A DNA stretch of 53,321 nucleotides from NCBI RefSeq assembly GCF_013248995.1, contig NZ_JABRPK010000003.1, forward strand, positions 1-53,321. The letters run 5' to 3'. A program made the translations under genes and the position numbers. The DNA is from Frigoribacterium sp. VKM Ac-2836 (GTDB taxonomy: Bacteria; Actinomycetota; Actinomycetes; Actinomycetales; Microbacteriaceae). Under the pieces are notes generated by a model. The model was not told the DNA's origin and made no database searches. It was given only the letters and a program-made list of their open reading frames with translations. Within the stretch, counting starts at the first letter, position 1. Every line of letters starts with the position of its first letter. Below are positions 1-10,272 of the stretch, one piece after another.

Positions 1-24
1 GGAGAGTAGGACACCGCCGGACTC
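1..24 (+). rRNA. rrf: 5S ribosomal RNA, 3' end only
   Basis: The first bases read GGAGAGTAGGACACCGCCGG, which is the conserved 3' end of actinobacterial 5S rRNA (helix V and the 3' strand of helix I). The rest of the gene lies upstream of the window. A strong terminator follows at 41-72, as expected at the end of an rRNA operon. The exact 3' end is uncertain by a few bases. Confidence 0.85.
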
Positions 25-40
25 CTTTTAGAGAAACACC

Positions 41-72
41 AGAAAGGCCCCTTCCACGGAAGGGGCCTTTCT
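41..72 (+). terminator. Terminator of the upstream rRNA operon
   Basis: A perfect 15-bp inverted repeat, AGAAAGGCCCCTTCC (41-55) and its complement (58-72), with a very small loop. It is followed by a short GCGTTT stretch. It lies between the 5S rRNA end and gltX, so it probably ends rRNA transcription. Confidence 0.85.
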
Positions 73-120
73 GCGTTTAACGCCGATCGACCGTGCCGGG
101 TCCCGGTAAGATCGACACCG

Positions 121-1611
121 ATGTCAGCTCCTTTCTCGACCGCCACCGGCACTGATGTGCGCGTGCGGTTCTGCCCCTCGCCCACCGGAATGCCGCACGT
201 CGGCCTCATCCGTACTGCCCTCTTCAACTGGGCCTACGCCCGGCACACGGGCGGCAAGCTCGTGTTCCGCATCGAAGACACCGATGCGGCACGAGACAGT
301 GAAGAGAGTTACCAGCAGATCCTCGACGGACTGCGCTGGCTCAAGATCGATTGGGACGAGGGCGTGGACGCCGGTGGGCCGCACGGCCCGTACCGGCAGT
401 CCCAGCGTCACGACATCTACCGTGGTGTCATCGACCAGCTCCTCGAGCGTGGCCTCCTCTACGAGAGCTTCGCCACCGGTGACGAGATCGAGGCCCGCAA
501 CATCGCGAACGGTCGAGACCCCAAGCAGGGTTACGACAACTTCGAGCGCGATCTCAGCGACGAACAGCGTGCCGCCTTCCGGGCCGAGGGGCGTCAGCCG
601 GCCTTGCGGCTGCGGGTGCCCGACCGCGATCTGAGCTTCGACGACCTCGTCCGCGGCGAGATCACCTTCCCTGCCGGCTCCTTCAGCGACTTCGTCGTGG
701 TCCGTCCCAACGGGGTGCCCCTCTACACGTTCGTCAACCCGCTCGATGACGCCCTGATGGGCATCACGCACGTGTTGCGCGGTGAAGACCTCCTCTCGTC
801 CACGCCTCGTCAGATCGCCCTGTACGAGGCACTCGTCGAGCTCGGCATCACCTCGTTCGTTCCGCGCTTCGGGCATCTGCCCTACGTCATGGGCGAGGGC
901 AACAAGAAGCTCTCGAAGCGGGACCCCGAGTCCAACCTCTTCCACCACCGCGACCGGGGCTTCATCCCCGAGGGCTTGGTCAACTACCTCGCTCTTCTCG
1001 GATGGTCGCTGACTCACGATCGTGACGTGTTCTCGATCGACGAGATGGTCGCTGCGTTCGACGTCACCGACGTGAACCCGAACCCGGCGCGGTTCGACGT
1101 GAAGAAGGCGGAGTCGATCAACGGCGACCACATCCGCCTCCTGCCCGTCGCCGACTTCACCGAGCGACTGCTGCCCTATCTCGACGGCATCGTGAGCGCC
1201 CCGCCGACCGAGTCCGAGCAGGCGGTGCTCGTCCAGGCGGCTCCTCTCGTCCAAGAACGCATGACGCTCCTGTCCGAGGCTCGTGGCATGCTCGGGTTCC
1301 TGTTCGTTTCCGATGACGACCTCGTGTACGAAGTCGACGCGCTCGCCTCGCTCGGTGACCGGTCCGCTGAGGTGCTGCGCGCCTCCTCGGCTGCTCTCGA
1401 GAGCGTCACGGACTGGACCCATGAGCCGATCCAGGCGTCCCTGAAGGCGGCCCTGGTGGACGAGCTCGGGCTGAAACCGCGTGTGGCCTACGGGCCGTTG
1501 CGCGTCGCCCTGTCGGGGCGACGGGTCAGCCCGCCGTTGTTCGAGTCGATGGAGATCCTCGGACGCGAGTCCACGCTCGCCCGCCTGGCCGCTCTCGCGA
1601 ACCGCTCATGA
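121..1611 (+). CDS. gltX: Glutamyl-tRNA synthetase
   Basis: Charges tRNA-Glu with glutamate in the cytoplasm, and possibly tRNA-Gln as well in organisms that use the transamidation route. It is a class I synthetase of 496 aa, the normal length. The HIGH-type motif is PTGMPHVGL with H26-V-G-L29, and the KMSKS-type motif is KKLSKRD at about 262-268. An IEDTD motif lies near residue 51. The ATG start gives the N-terminus close to the conserved [11 protein letters not shown]. No strong Shine-Dalgarno is visible. The stop overlaps the next gene's ATG by 4 bp, so the two are probably translationally coupled. Confidence 0.97.
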   Translation: MSAPFSTATGTDVRVRFCPSPTGMPHVGLIRTALFNWAYARHTGGKLVFRIEDTDAARDSEESYQQILDGLRWLKIDWDEGVDAGGPHGPYRQSQRHDIYRGVIDQLLERGLLYESFATGDEIEARNIANGRDPKQGYDNFERDLSDEQRAAFRAEGRQPALRLRVPDRDLSFDDLVRGEITFPAGSFSDFVVVRPNGVPLYTFVNPLDDALMGITHVLRGEDLLSSTPRQIALYEALVELGITSFVPRFGHLPYVMGEGNKKLSKRDPESNLFHHRDRGFIPEGLVNYLALLGWSLTHDRDVFSIDEMVAAFDVTDVNPNPARFDVKKAESINGDHIRLLPVADFTERLLPYLDGIVSAPPTESEQAVLVQAAPLVQERMTLLSEARGMLGFLFVSDDDLVYEVDALASLGDRSAEVLRASSAALESVTDWTHEPIQASLKAALVDELGLKPRVAYGPLRVALSGRRVSPPLFESMEILGRESTLARLAALANRS

Positions 1612-2543
1612 GCGAGCGCTACGACGTCGCCGTCATCGGCGGCGGGCCAGCCGGCCTCAGTGCAGCGCTGAACCTCGTCCGAGCCCGTCGCCGCGTGTTG
1701 TTGATCGACAGCAACCGGCCGCGAAACTCGGCGACGCTGTTGTCGCACGGGTACCTCACTCGAGACGGCATCTCGCCGCTCGAGTTGCGCAAGTTGGGGC
1801 GTGAGGAGTTCTTGGGCTACGAGGGGGCCGAGCACCGTCAGACAGTGGCGACCGACGTCCGTGCCGTCGATGGCGGGTTCGAGATCGCGTGCGAATTCCG
1901 GGGGCAGGAGTCGAGCGCTCTCGCCGAAGTCGTGCTCGTCACCACCGGCCTCGCCGAGACCCTGCCCGACATCGGGCAGTTGCGAGCCTTCTACGGAACC
2001 CACGTCCACAGCTGCATCGAGTGTGACGGGTACGGCAAGCGGGACGAACCGCTCGCCCTGATCGGTGAGCACCCCGATCTGACCGAGCGTGCTCTGCTCC
2101 TCTCGCAGTGGACAGACGACCTGATCGTGTTCACGAACGGCTCGGACGTCGTCAGTTCGCGCGACGAGGCGGCGTTGGCCGCCCGCGGCATCCGCGTCGA
2201 CCGACGGCGCGTCGCGAGCATCGCGGGTGATCGCCACGGCATGCAGGGGGTCGTCCTCGAGGACGGAACGCTCGTGCCGCGCACCGGCGGGTTCGTCCGC
2301 CCGGAGTGGTCGGCCGCGCTCGACTACGTCGCGTCGACCGGCGCCGCACTCGACCCCGACGGTCTGCTCGTCGTCGACGGTCACGGTCGCACCTCCGTGC
2401 CCGGGCTCTACGCCGCAGGCGAGAGCACGGCACCCGGGCCTCAACAACTGATCGTGGCCGCAGGTGACGGTGCCCGCGTGGCGGCCGTCATCAACCGTGA
2501 CCTCATCGGTGGCCTCGAACACCTGGCGGATGCTGTACAGTAG
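1608..2543 (+). CDS. Thioredoxin-reductase-like FAD oxidoreductase with CxxC but degenerate NADPH motif
   Basis: A 311-aa flavoprotein of the class II pyridine nucleotide-disulfide oxidoreductase family. The FAD-binding [12 protein letters not shown] motif is at 11-22, a redox CIEC motif at 136-139 (as CATC in TrxB), and a C-terminal GLYAAGE motif binds FAD. The second glycine-rich motif, expected right after the CxxC region, reads LIGEHPDL and has lost the GxGxxA/G pattern. NADPH may therefore be bound poorly or not at all. The electron donor and substrate are unknown. It overlaps gltX by 4 bp. A canonical TrxB is less likely because of the missing motif. Confidence 0.8.
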   Translation: MSERYDVAVIGGGPAGLSAALNLVRARRRVLLIDSNRPRNSATLLSHGYLTRDGISPLELRKLGREEFLGYEGAEHRQTVATDVRAVDGGFEIACEFRGQESSALAEVVLVTTGLAETLPDIGQLRAFYGTHVHSCIECDGYGKRDEPLALIGEHPDLTERALLLSQWTDDLIVFTNGSDVVSSRDEAALAARGIRVDRRRVASIAGDRHGMQGVVLEDGTLVPRTGGFVRPEWSAALDYVASTGAALDPDGLLVVDGHGRTSVPGLYAAGESTAPGPQQLIVAAGDGARVAAVINRDLIGGLEHLADAVQ

Positions 2544-2597
2544 ACGTCGGTCCAGATGATGGGCCGACAGTGATGTAGGCCTGACGGTCGTCATCAT

Positions 2598-2669
2598 TGG
2601 GGTATGGTGTAATTGGCAACACGACTGATTCTGGTTCAGTTGTTCTTGGTTCGAGTCCAGGTACCCCAG
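2598..2669 (+). tRNA. tRNA-Gln (anticodon CTG)
   Basis: The 7-bp acceptor stem TGGGGTA/TACCCCA, an anticodon stem ACTGA/TCAGT around the loop TTCTGGT (anticodon CTG, reads CAG), and a T arm with the TTCGAGT loop fold into a complete 72-nt cloverleaf. The CCA end is not encoded. It follows the flavoprotein gene and is followed by a hairpin. Confidence 0.95.
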
Positions 2670-2714
2670 CAATGCATGCCCCTTGACCTGACGGTCCGGG
2701 GGCATTGCTGTTTC
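2669..2714 (+). terminator. Probable terminator after tRNA-Gln
   Basis: AGCAATGC...CCCC just after the tRNA pairs with GGGGGCATTGCT at 2698-2709, with a 3-nt bulge. It is followed by GTTTCTG. The position and G/C-rich stem suit an intrinsic terminator, but the T tract is short. Confidence 0.6.
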
Positions 2715-2822
2715 TGCTCGCGTGGCCACCACCACCGGCGGCGTCTTCGGCCTCGCCGAGCAGGGGCGGAGTGCCGGCTTCGCGGGCCCAGAGATGTACT
2801 CGTCCGTCGGCGCTCAGTTCGT

Positions 2823-2975
2823 GTGCAATTCGCGACCATGCAGGGGTGACACGCCGCCTTCGTGTCGCGGCTGGCGCCTCCTGCGGTGTCTTTTGTCGCG
2901 ATGTGCACGGGCAGGGCTCTTCGGCAGGTCGGGTTCGGCGCAGCCGGGGTGTGCGGCAGGTCGAATTCGGCCGGG
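2823..2975 (+). repeat. Dispersed palindromic intergenic element, copy A (degenerate)
   Basis: Shares ordered blocks with the elements at 23031-23149 (inverted) and 52358-52481. They are TGCAATTCGCGAC (2823-2835), GACACGCCG (2848-2856), a partial complementary arm GCGGTGTC (2883-2890), CAGGTCGGGTTCGGCGC (2926 on) and a second CAGGTCGAATTCGGCC (2958 on). It carries about 34 extra bases and a second CGCGATGTGCAC block compared with the other copies. It sits in the gene-free stretch between tRNA-Gln and the purL terminator. I see no credible gene in 2715-3115: the open frames there are alternative readings of GC-rich DNA. Confidence 0.7.
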
Positions 2976-3038
2976 CGGGGACGTTCAGGCCCGAGACGGC
3001 ATCGGGCGGCCGTGCGGGGTGTGCCGGAACAAGGAAGC

Positions 3039-3094
3039 GGGCGAGTCCGGCGGAACAGATCGACTGGTGTCGATCGATTCCGCCGGACCCGCCC
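3039..3094 (-). terminator. Terminator of the purSQL operon
   Basis: A long inverted repeat: GTCCGGCGGAA (3045-3055) pairs with TTCCGCCGGAC (3078-3088). The pairing continues outward (GCGGGC with GCCCGC after a 2-nt mismatch) and inward (GATCGA/TCGATC). On the minus strand it begins about 20 bp after the purL stop and runs into a pyrimidine-rich CTTCCTTGTTCC segment. Confidence 0.75.
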
Positions 3095-3115
3095 GGTTCG
3101 GGGAGGCGCGGCTGG

Positions 3116-5470
3116 TTACTCGCCGATCGTGGCTCCGAAACGGGCCGGGAGCGTGCCCCGGTGGGTGCTGCGCAGCTCGTCGATCGACACGGTGAAGACG
3201 TCCTGCACCTCGAGCGAGCCCGACTCCGCGTCGGTCACGCCGATACGGGCCACGGGGTACCCGCGGCCCTCGCAGAGACCACGGAAGCGGACGTCGTCCT
3301 CGCGGGGCACCGACACGACGACGCGGCCCGTTGACTCGCTGAAGAGCGCCGTGGCGACGTCGATGCCGTCACGCTCGAGCACCTCGCCCAACCAGACACG
3401 GGCGCCGACGCCGAAACGCAGCACGGCTTCGGCCAACGCCTGCGCCAGGCCACCGTCGCTCAGGTCGTGGGCCGCAGCGATCAGCGACTGGTCGCCCCCG
3501 GCGTGCAGCAGCTGCGCGAGCCGGGCCTCGGCCGCCAGATCGACGGCCGGCGGACGGCCACCGAGGTGGTCGTGCACGACTCCGGCCCAGGCCGACCCGT
3601 CGAGCTCGAGCGCCGTGGTGCCGAGCAGGTAGATGTTGTCGCCCTCGTCCTGCCAGCCGGACGGGATGCGCTTGGCGACGTCGTCGATCACTCCGAGGAC
3701 GCCGACCACGGGGGTGGGGTGGATCGGACGCGTGCCGGTCTGGTTGTAGAACGACACGTTGCCGCCGGTGACCGGGATCTCGAGCTCGAGGCACCCGTCG
3801 GCCAGGCCTTCGACGGCCTGCGAGAACTGCCACATGACCTCGGGGTCCTCCGGGCTGCCGAAGTTGAGGCAGTCGGTGACCGCGGCCGGGACGGCACCGG
3901 TCACGGCGACGTTGCGGTACGCCTCGGCCAGGGCCAGACGGGCACCCTGCCGGGGATCGAGTTGGCAGTAGCGCCCGTTCGCGTCGGTCGCGATGGCGAA
4001 ACCGAGACCGGTCTCTTCGTCGACGCGGATCATGCCGCCGTCGTCGGGGAAGCTGAGCGCGGTGTTGCCGAGCACGTAGGTGTCGTACTGGTTGGTGACC
4101 CAGCTCTTGTCAGCCAGGTTGGGTGAGCCGAGCAGCTCGAGGAACTGTTCGCGCAGCACCGCGTTGCCCGTGGGACGGGGCAGCGTCGAGGCGCTGTCGG
4201 CCTGCAAGGCGTCGATCCAGCTCGGGTAGGCGACGGGGCGCTCGTAGACCGGACCGTCGACGGCGACCGTGCGGGGTTCGACGTTGACGATCTCTTCGCC
4301 GTGCCAATTGATGACGAGCCGGCCGGTGTCGGTGACCTCGCCGAGGACGCTGGTCTCGACGTCCCACTTCGCCACCACGGCGAGGAACGCATCGAGCTTG
4401 TCGGGGCGCACGACGGCCATCATGCGCTCCTGGCTCTCGCTCATGAGGATCTCTTCGGCGGTCAGTGACGGGTCGCGCAAGAGGACGTTGTCGAGCTCGA
4501 TGAACATGCCGCCGTCACCGTTCGAGGCGAGCTCGGAGGTGGCACAGCTGATGCCGGCGGCCCCGAGGTCTTGGATGCCCTCGACCAGCTCGTCACGGAA
4601 CAGTTCGAGGCAGCACTCGATGAGCACCTTCTCGGCGAACGGGTCGCCGACCTGGACGGCGGGGCGCTTGGTGGGGCCACCGGACGAGAAGGTGTCGGAC
4701 GCGAGGATGGAGGCGCCGCCGATGCCGTCGCCGCCGGTGCGGGCACCGAAGAGGACGACCTTGTTGCCCACGCCCCGGGCGTTCGCCAGGTGCAGGTCTT
4801 CGTGGCGCAGCACGCCGACGGCCAGGGCGTTGACCAGGGGGTTGCCCTGGTAGACGGCGTCGAAGTAGGTCTCGCCCCCGATGTTCGGCAGGCCGAGGCA
4901 GTTGGCGTAGAAGCTGATGCCGCCGACCACGCCGTCCACGACCCGGGCCGTGTCGGCTGCGTCGATGTCGCCGAAGCGCAACTGGTCCATGACCGCGACC
5001 GGACGGGCCCCCATCGAGATGATGTCGCGGACGATTCCACCCACGCCCGTGGCAGCACCTTGGAACGGCTCGATGTAGCTGGGGTGGTTGTGCGACTCGA
5101 CCTTGAAGGTGACGGCCCACCCCCCACCGACGTCGACCACGCCGGCGTTCTCGCCCATGCCGACCATGAGGTTCTTCTTCATGGCCGGCGAGACCTTCTG
5201 GCCGAACTGGCGGAGGTAGATCTTGCTCGACTTGTACGAGCAGTGTTCGCTCCACATGACCGAGTACATGGCGAGCTCACCGCTGGTGGGACGACGGCCG
5301 AGGATCTCGCGGATCGAGGCGTACTCGTCGGCCTTGAGCCCGAGGGCGCCGTAGGGCTGCTCTTTGTCGGGCGTCGCCGCGGCGTTCGCCACGGTGTCGG
5401 GCTGGTGACCCTCGGGGCGGACGTCGATCATCTCGGCGTCGTGCGTGGCGCGGTCTGTCTGGTCGGTCAC
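3116..5470 (-). CDS. purL: Phosphoribosylformylglycinamidine synthase, large subunit
   Basis: Converts FGAR to FGAM with ATP, using ammonia delivered by PurQ; the fourth step of purine synthesis. At 784 aa it is the short PurL type that needs separate PurS and PurQ subunits, both encoded just upstream. Recognisable segments include [47 protein letters not shown] and the C-terminal [15 protein letters not shown] repeat half, giving the two AIRS-like halves. The start is GTG, overlapping the purQ stop as GTGA. A strong hairpin follows at 3039-3094. Confidence 0.96.
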   Translation of the reverse strand: MTDQTDRATHDAEMIDVRPEGHQPDTVANAAATPDKEQPYGALGLKADEYASIREILGRRPTSGELAMYSVMWSEHCSYKSSKIYLRQFGQKVSPAMKKNLMVGMGENAGVVDVGGGWAVTFKVESHNHPSYIEPFQGAATGVGGIVRDIISMGARPVAVMDQLRFGDIDAADTARVVDGVVGGISFYANCLGLPNIGGETYFDAVYQGNPLVNALAVGVLRHEDLHLANARGVGNKVVLFGARTGGDGIGGASILASDTFSSGGPTKRPAVQVGDPFAEKVLIECCLELFRDELVEGIQDLGAAGISCATSELASNGDGGMFIELDNVLLRDPSLTAEEILMSESQERMMAVVRPDKLDAFLAVVAKWDVETSVLGEVTDTGRLVINWHGEEIVNVEPRTVAVDGPVYERPVAYPSWIDALQADSASTLPRPTGNAVLREQFLELLGSPNLADKSWVTNQYDTYVLGNTALSFPDDGGMIRVDEETGLGFAIATDANGRYCQLDPRQGARLALAEAYRNVAVTGAVPAAVTDCLNFGSPEDPEVMWQFSQAVEGLADGCLELEIPVTGGNVSFYNQTGTRPIHPTPVVGVLGVIDDVAKRIPSGWQDEGDNIYLLGTTALELDGSAWAGVVHDHLGGRPPAVDLAAEARLAQLLHAGGDQSLIAAAHDLSDGGLAQALAEAVLRFGVGARVWLGEVLERDGIDVATALFSESTGRVVVSVPREDDVRFRGLCEGRGYPVARIGVTDAESGSLEVQDVFTVSIDELRSTHRGTLPARFGATIGE

Positions 5471-6162
5471 TTGGCGAGGGCCCTCTCGAGAACGGACGTG
5501 AAGAAGGTCAGGCCGTCGACGCCGCTCGACATCGCGGCGGGGGTGTCGGGGCCGAAGCCCTCTTCGACGGCGTGCTCGGGGTGCGGCATCAGGCCGACGA
5601 CGTTGCCGCGTGCGTTGGTGACGCCCGCGATGTCGTCCATCGACCCGTTCGGGTTGACGCCGACGTAGCGGAAGGCGACCTGCCCTTCGCCCTCGATGCG
5701 CTTGATGGTCTCGGCGTCCGCGATGAAGCGGCCGTCGGCGTTCTTGAGGGGGATAGTGATCTCTTGCCCCTCGGTGAAGCCGTTCGTCCAGTCGGTGCGG
5801 GCGTTCTCGACGACGAGACGCTGGTCGCGCCGGATGAACTGCTGGTGCGCGTTCCGGGTGTGCGCCCCCGGGATCAGGCGGGCCTCGGCCAGCATCTGGA
5901 ACCCGTTGCAGATACCGAGCACGGGCATGCCCGCGTTCGCGGCGTCGACCACATCGGCCATGATCGGCGAGAAGGACGCGATCGCACCGGCGCGCAGGTA
6001 GTCGCCATAGCTGAAGCCGCCCGGCAGGATGATCGCCTCGACGCCCTTCAGGTCGTGGTCGCCGTGCCAGAGGGCGACGGGCTCGCCACCGGCGAGTCGG
6101 ACCGCGCGCTGCGCGTCACGGTCGTCGAGGGAGCCGGGGAAGGTGACGACACCGACGCGCAT
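5467..6162 (-). CDS. purQ: Phosphoribosylformylglycinamidine synthase, glutaminase subunit
   Basis: Class I glutamine amidotransferase that releases ammonia for PurL. The length is 231 aa. The nucleophile Cys85 lies in the nucleophile elbow VLGICNGFQ, and the rest of the triad is His194 and Glu196 in MPHPEHAVE. The N-terminal [14 protein letters not shown] and [12 protein letters not shown] motifs are typical. Its ATG overlaps the purS stop by 1 bp (TGATG) and its stop overlaps the purL start by 4 bp, so the three subunits are tightly coupled. Confidence 0.96.
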   Translation of the reverse strand: MRVGVVTFPGSLDDRDAQRAVRLAGGEPVALWHGDHDLKGVEAIILPGGFSYGDYLRAGAIASFSPIMADVVDAANAGMPVLGICNGFQMLAEARLIPGAHTRNAHQQFIRRDQRLVVENARTDWTNGFTEGQEITIPLKNADGRFIADAETIKRIEGEGQVAFRYVGVNPNGSMDDIAGVTNARGNVVGLMPHPEHAVEEGFGPDTPAAMSSGVDGLTFFTSVLERALAK

Positions 6163-6425
6163 CAGAGGGCGGCGGGAGCGTCGGCGACCGTGATCGAGAC
6201 GACGTCTTCGATCACCGAGTTCGAGAACATGTCGTCGGCGAGCTCGCGGACGTCGGCGAGGACCGCCTCGGTCACCTCGCCCTCGACCGTGACCTCGAAA
6301 CGCTTGCCGATGCGGACGTCGGTGAACGAGCCCTTGCCGAGACGGGAGAGGGCGCCGGCGACGGCCTTGCCCTGGGGGTCGAGTAGTTCAGCCTTGGGCA
6401 TGACCTCGACGACGATTGTGGGCAC
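6162..6425 (-). CDS. purS: Phosphoribosylformylglycinamidine synthase, PurS subunit
   Basis: Small 87-aa subunit that bridges PurL and PurQ. It has the family pattern: an N-terminal beta strand ([21 protein letters not shown]), then [13 protein letters not shown] and a C-terminal helix and strand. The GTG start is preceded by a good AGGAG seven bases upstream. It is the first gene of the purSQL operon, so the operon promoter should lie in the 284-bp gap 6426-6709. I could not pick a convincing -35/-10 pair there. Confidence 0.95.
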   Translation of the reverse strand: MPTIVVEVMPKAELLDPQGKAVAGALSRLGKGSFTDVRIGKRFEVTVEGEVTEAVLADVRELADDMFSNSVIEDVVSITVADAPAAL

Positions 6426-6676
6426 TGGTTTACTCCTGCAGAGGCGTCAACGGGTGGACGCGACGAGTCTACGGCAGCCGCGCGCGCCTCCAGGTGGCGG
6501 GGGGAGGCGCGCCCGCGACGGGACGAGAGCGATCATCAGCAGAATGCGAGGCTCTTGTCAGCGTGATCATGGACTCGAGCTGCAGAGTGTTCTCAGCGGA
6601 CAGAGCGCAGGCCTCGTGATCGGGCCTTCTGTCCGGCTTCCGGTCGAGGGGTTCCTGATCCGCCCCGAGACCGCCG

Positions 6677-6710
6677 GACGCCCGGCCGAACCCCCCGTCG
6701 GCCGGGCGTC
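6677..6710 (-). terminator. Hairpin at the end of the acyltransferase gene
   Basis: A perfect 11-bp inverted repeat, GACGCCCGGCC (6677-6687) and GGCCGGGCGTC (6700-6710), starts inside the stop codon of the minus-strand acyltransferase. It has no T tract, so it may act as a Rho-independent terminator of weak type or as an mRNA-end stabiliser. Confidence 0.55.
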
Positions 6711-8059
6711 TACCCCTCTCGGGCCTCGTCGGCCCTCGCGAAGCCCCCGCCCGGGGTCGTCGCCGCCGGTTCGAGGGTCGGGACGCCCGGTCGCGATCGG
6801 CCGAGCAGCCAGATCGCCAAGGGAAGGCAGACGGCCCCCGCGATCGCGTTGCGCAGGTCGAGGCCCTCGTGCATCACGTCGAACGGCGGGCCGATCGCGA
6901 GCACGGCCGCCGCACCGATCAGCCACCAGGAGGCGCGGCGCCGGCCCTCGGGCAGCGCTCGCGGCGGCCGTTCGAACCGTGCCGTCGCGAGCGACACGAG
7001 GCAGGCCAGCCCGATGACGAGGGCCCAGATCGGCAGGCGAGTCCACCACCAGGCGGCCGTCGAGGGCTGGGGGAGCGGCCCGCCCACGACCAGCAGGATG
7101 CCGAACAGGGCGATCAGCAGCGGCAGGTGCCAGAGGTAGATGGTCATGCCTCGGCTGCCGATCGCGAACACGACGGCGCGGGCCGCAGGCGTGGACATGA
7201 GGCGCGACAGAGCGGGGTGCAGGAGCGACAGCACGCAGATCTGGGCCACTCCGAGCACCATGAGCGGCACGGTCGGCGGATTGAGGTTGCTCAGCATGTC
7301 GTCGGACCACGGCCCGATCGACGTCAGCGGAACCAGGGCGGCGTAGGCCACGACGGCGACGACGAAGAGCACGACCCGAGGGGTTCGACGGAACCGACCG
7401 TCGGCGTAGGCGAAGCCGAGCTGCTGCACGAACAGCCACACGAAGGCGAGGTTGAGGAGGCCGACCGCCGTGACGCCGGTGCCGTACCGCACCGCGTCGA
7501 CCAGGACGGCGGCGACGACCAGGACGATCAGGGTCGCCCAAGGGCGGGTGGCCTGCAACCGGGCCATGACCGGCACGAGAACCTGCGTGATGCCGTAGGC
7601 GGCGAGGAACCAGAACGGCGAGCCCACGCCGGTGGCCACGACGTCGCGGAGTTCGGGATCGACGCCGAGCAGGGTCGCCACGGCGAGGGCGATCGCGAGG
7701 ACGGCGAAGACGGCGCCGGCCGGGCGGGCGAGTCGCAGCAGCCGGCCGCGGACGAAGTCGCCGGCATCGGCGCCGCGGCGACGCGCACCGGCCCAGGCCG
7801 TGGCGCTGGCGAACCCGCCGACCACGAAGAAGAGCGGCATGATCTGCCCGGCCCACGTCGAGAGGGCGAACCACGACTGCTCTTGCAGAGGTCGGTTCAC
7901 GGCGACGGCGCCCGTCGCGTCGACGGCGACGCCGACCATCATCACGTGGATCGCCACGACCAGCAGGACGCAGAAGACGCGGGCGAGGTCGACCACGAGG
8001 TCGCGCCCCGGGGGGACGACGGGGGTGGCTGACGACGGTGTCGTGGCGGTGGTGCTCAT
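6710..8059 (-). CDS. Integral-membrane acyltransferase (acyltransferase 3 family)
   Basis: A 449-aa protein with about ten hydrophobic helices. The N-terminal RDLVVDLARVFCVLLVVAIHV fits the family pattern (conserved Arg and His in the first helices). The second segment MPLFFVVGGFASATAW matches the FF.xSG(F/Y) region of acyltransferase-3 proteins. Members move acetyl or other acyl groups onto sugars, peptidoglycan or lipids at the membrane. The substrate cannot be told here. It is monocistronic, between the purSQL promoter region and the divergently placed fur gene. Confidence 0.8.
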   Translation of the reverse strand: MSTTATTPSSATPVVPPGRDLVVDLARVFCVLLVVAIHVMMVGVAVDATGAVAVNRPLQEQSWFALSTWAGQIMPLFFVVGGFASATAWAGARRRGADAGDFVRGRLLRLARPAGAVFAVLAIALAVATLLGVDPELRDVVATGVGSPFWFLAAYGITQVLVPVMARLQATRPWATLIVLVVAAVLVDAVRYGTGVTAVGLLNLAFVWLFVQQLGFAYADGRFRRTPRVVLFVVAVVAYAALVPLTSIGPWSDDMLSNLNPPTVPLMVLGVAQICVLSLLHPALSRLMSTPAARAVVFAIGSRGMTIYLWHLPLLIALFGILLVVGGPLPQPSTAAWWWTRLPIWALVIGLACLVSLATARFERPPRALPEGRRRASWWLIGAAAVLAIGPPFDVMHEGLDLRNAIAGAVCLPLAIWLLGRSRPGVPTLEPAATTPGGGFARADEAREG

Positions 8060-8156
8060 GTCGACGACGCTAGCGACCCGCGGGCCCCTCGGAGTGGTTG
8101 TCCACAGGCGGCGGGTCGCCCCATCCCGGGAAGAGCCTCCGAGCCGTCCTCAATTG

Positions 8157-8173
8157 TTTTGATCTGATCAAAA
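8157..8173 (+). promoter_or_regulatory. Perfect palindrome upstream of the Fur-type gene (candidate operator)
   Basis: TTTTGATCTGATCAAAA is a perfect 8-1-8 inverted repeat and an A/T-rich island in G/C-rich DNA. It lies 18 bp before the start of the Fur-family gene. Fur/PerR/CatR-type regulators bind A/T-rich inverted repeats and often repress their own gene plus the adjacent catalase. The assignment as autoregulatory site is inferred from position and shape. Confidence 0.7.
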
Positions 8174-8191
8174 GAGTGGTTGACTTAGTCC

Positions 8192-8692
8192 ATGACCGTT
8201 CCGATCGACGACCCCCGCGAGGCCCTGCGCTCCGCCGGGTTGCGCGTGACCGAGCCCCGGCTCGCCGTGTTGCGCGCCCTCGAGCCGTCGCCGCACGCGG
8301 CTGCCGAGCAGGTCTTCGCCCGGGTCGCCCTCGAGCTGCCCGGTACCTCGCTGCAGGCGGTGTACGGCGTGCTCAACGCCCTGACCGGCGCGGGACTGGT
8401 GCGTCGCATCGAACCCGCTGGCTCGGCTGCGCTCTACGAACTGCGGACGGGTGACAACCACCACCACGTGGTCTGCGGCGTGTGCGGTGCGGTCGCCGAC
8501 GTCGACTGCGTCGTCGGCCACGCCCCGTGTCTGACGCCGTCGCACGACTCGGGGTACCTCGTGCAGACCGCCGAGGTGACCTTCTGGGGTCTGTGCCCGG
8601 CCTGTCGAGCCGCCGAGGCCCTGGGCGCGGAGGGCGACGAGCCGATCCGCGCCTCCTCATCCGACGCCCTTTCCGCGGTGCCCGCTCCCTGA
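8192..8692 (+). CDS. Fur-family peroxide/metal-responsive repressor
   Basis: A 166-aa Fur family regulator. The N-terminal winged helix spans about 10-80 ([42 protein letters not shown]). The metal-binding and dimerisation half has [10 protein letters not shown] with a CxxC at about 94-97 and a second CPAC near 142-145, matching the structural zinc site. Placement directly upstream of a catalase on the same strand (56-bp gap) points to a FurA/CatR/PerR role in peroxide sensing rather than iron uptake. No clear Shine-Dalgarno precedes the ATG, so the mRNA may be leaderless. The palindrome at 8157-8173 is the likely operator. Confidence 0.88.
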   Translation: MTVPIDDPREALRSAGLRVTEPRLAVLRALEPSPHAAAEQVFARVALELPGTSLQAVYGVLNALTGAGLVRRIEPAGSAALYELRTGDNHHHVVCGVCGAVADVDCVVGHAPCLTPSHDSGYLVQTAEVTFWGLCPACRAAEALGAEGDEPIRASSSDALSAVPAP

Positions 8693-8748
8693 GCCGGCCC
8701 CGCCCCCCTGAACCCACACGACGACGAACCACCGACGAAAGAGGACAC

Positions 8749-10251
8749 ATGACCGACGCGAAGAAGATCACCACCACCGACAACGGCGCCCCCGCCGCCA
8801 GCGACGAGCACTCGCAGTCGGTCGGTGCCGACGGCCCGATCGTCCTGCACGACCACAAGCTGGTCGAGAAACTCGCCAACTTCAACCGCGAGAAGGTGCC
8901 GGAGCGCATCGTCCACGCCAAGGGCGGCGGTGCCTTCGGTACGTTCGTCACCACGGGCGACGTCTCGCAGTACACCCGCGCGGCGCTCTTCCAGCCCGGC
9001 GTCGAGACCGAGATGCTCGCCCGGTTCTCGACCGTCGCCGGCGAGCAGGGCAGCCCCGACACCTGGCGTGACCCCCGCGGGTTCTCGCTGAAGTTCTACA
9101 CGACCGAGGGCAACTACGACCTCGTCGGCAACAACACCCCCGTCTTCTTCATCCGCGACGGGATCAAGTTCCCCGACTTCATCCACTCGCAGAAGCGCCT
9201 GCCCGGTTCGCACCTGCGTGACCACGACATGCAGTGGGACTTCTGGACGCTGTCGCCCGAGTCGGCCCACCAGGTCACCTGGCTGATGGGCGACCGCGGC
9301 CTGCCCGCCTCCTGGCGCACGATGGACGGCTTCGGCTCGCACACCTACCAGTGGATCAACGCCGAGGGCAAGCGCTCGTGGGTGAAGTACCACTTCAAGA
9401 GCGACCAGGGCAACGAGATCCTCACCCAGGAGGACGCCGACCGCATCGCCGGCGAGGACGCCGACTTCCACATCCGCGACCTGTCCGAAGCGATCGAGCG
9501 GGAGGACTTCCCGACCTGGACCCTGTCGGTCCAGGTGATGCCCTACGAGGACGCCGCCGGCTACCGGTTCAACCCGTTCGACCTCACCAAGGTGTGGCCG
9601 CACAGCGACTACCCCCTCATCGAGGTCGGCACCATGACGCTGAACCGCAACCCCGAGAACTACTTCGCCCAGATCGAGCAGGCCGCGTTCGCCCCGTCGA
9701 ACTTCGTGCCCGGCATCGCGACGAGCCCCGACAAGATGCTTCTCGCCCGCATCTTCAGCTACGCCGACGCGCACCGCTACCGCGTGGGCGTCAACCACCA
9801 GCAGCTGCCGGTCAACATGCCCAAGACCGAGGTGCACTCGTACTCGAAGGACGGCGCGGCGCGCTACCACTTCAGCGAGGCCACGGCGCCGGTCTACGCC
9901 CCGAACTCGGTGGGCGGCCCGGCGGCGGACCCGCAGGCCGCGGGTGACACCGGCGGCTGGGAGTCCGACGGCGAGCTCGTCCGCTCGGCGGCGACCCTGC
10001 ACGCGGAGGACGACGACTTCGGCCAGGCAGGCACCCTCGTCCGCGAGGTCATGGACGACGGTCAGCGTGACCGTCTCGTGCAGAACATCGTCGGTCACGT
10101 CTCGAAGGTGACCCAGCCGGCGCTGCGCGAGCGGGTCTACCAGTACTGGACGAACGTCGATGCGACCCTCGGCCAGCGCGTCCGCGCAGGCGTCGAGCCG
10201 TCGGCGCCCGGTTCGAACGAGGACCCGGCCGTGGTCGGCGTCCCGGCGTAG
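8749..10251 (+). CDS. katA: Catalase (small-subunit, heme)
   Basis: Breaks down hydrogen peroxide. It is 500 aa from the ATG with AAAGAGGAC just upstream; the open frame extends further back but the family starts here. Distal catalytic His56 lies in [13 protein letters not shown], Asn129 in [14 protein letters not shown], and the proximal heme ligand Tyr338 in [14 protein letters not shown]. The length fits small-subunit catalases without the C-terminal flavodoxin-like domain. It follows the Fur-type regulator and probably shares its promoter. A bidirectional hairpin ends it. Confidence 0.97.
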   Translation: MTDAKKITTTDNGAPAASDEHSQSVGADGPIVLHDHKLVEKLANFNREKVPERIVHAKGGGAFGTFVTTGDVSQYTRAALFQPGVETEMLARFSTVAGEQGSPDTWRDPRGFSLKFYTTEGNYDLVGNNTPVFFIRDGIKFPDFIHSQKRLPGSHLRDHDMQWDFWTLSPESAHQVTWLMGDRGLPASWRTMDGFGSHTYQWINAEGKRSWVKYHFKSDQGNEILTQEDADRIAGEDADFHIRDLSEAIEREDFPTWTLSVQVMPYEDAAGYRFNPFDLTKVWPHSDYPLIEVGTMTLNRNPENYFAQIEQAAFAPSNFVPGIATSPDKMLLARIFSYADAHRYRVGVNHQQLPVNMPKTEVHSYSKDGAARYHFSEATAPVYAPNSVGGPAADPQAAGDTGGWESDGELVRSAATLHAEDDDFGQAGTLVREVMDDGQRDRLVQNIVGHVSKVTQPALRERVYQYWTNVDATLGQRVRAGVEPSAPGSNEDPAVVGVPA

Positions 10252-10272
10252 CCGAAAGCCACGTCAGACCGC

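Noticed and set aside
2705-3632. Several plus-strand open frames after tRNA-Gln
   Set aside because: They run through a dispersed repeat and the purL terminator and into purL antisense; no ribosome site and no protein-like composition.
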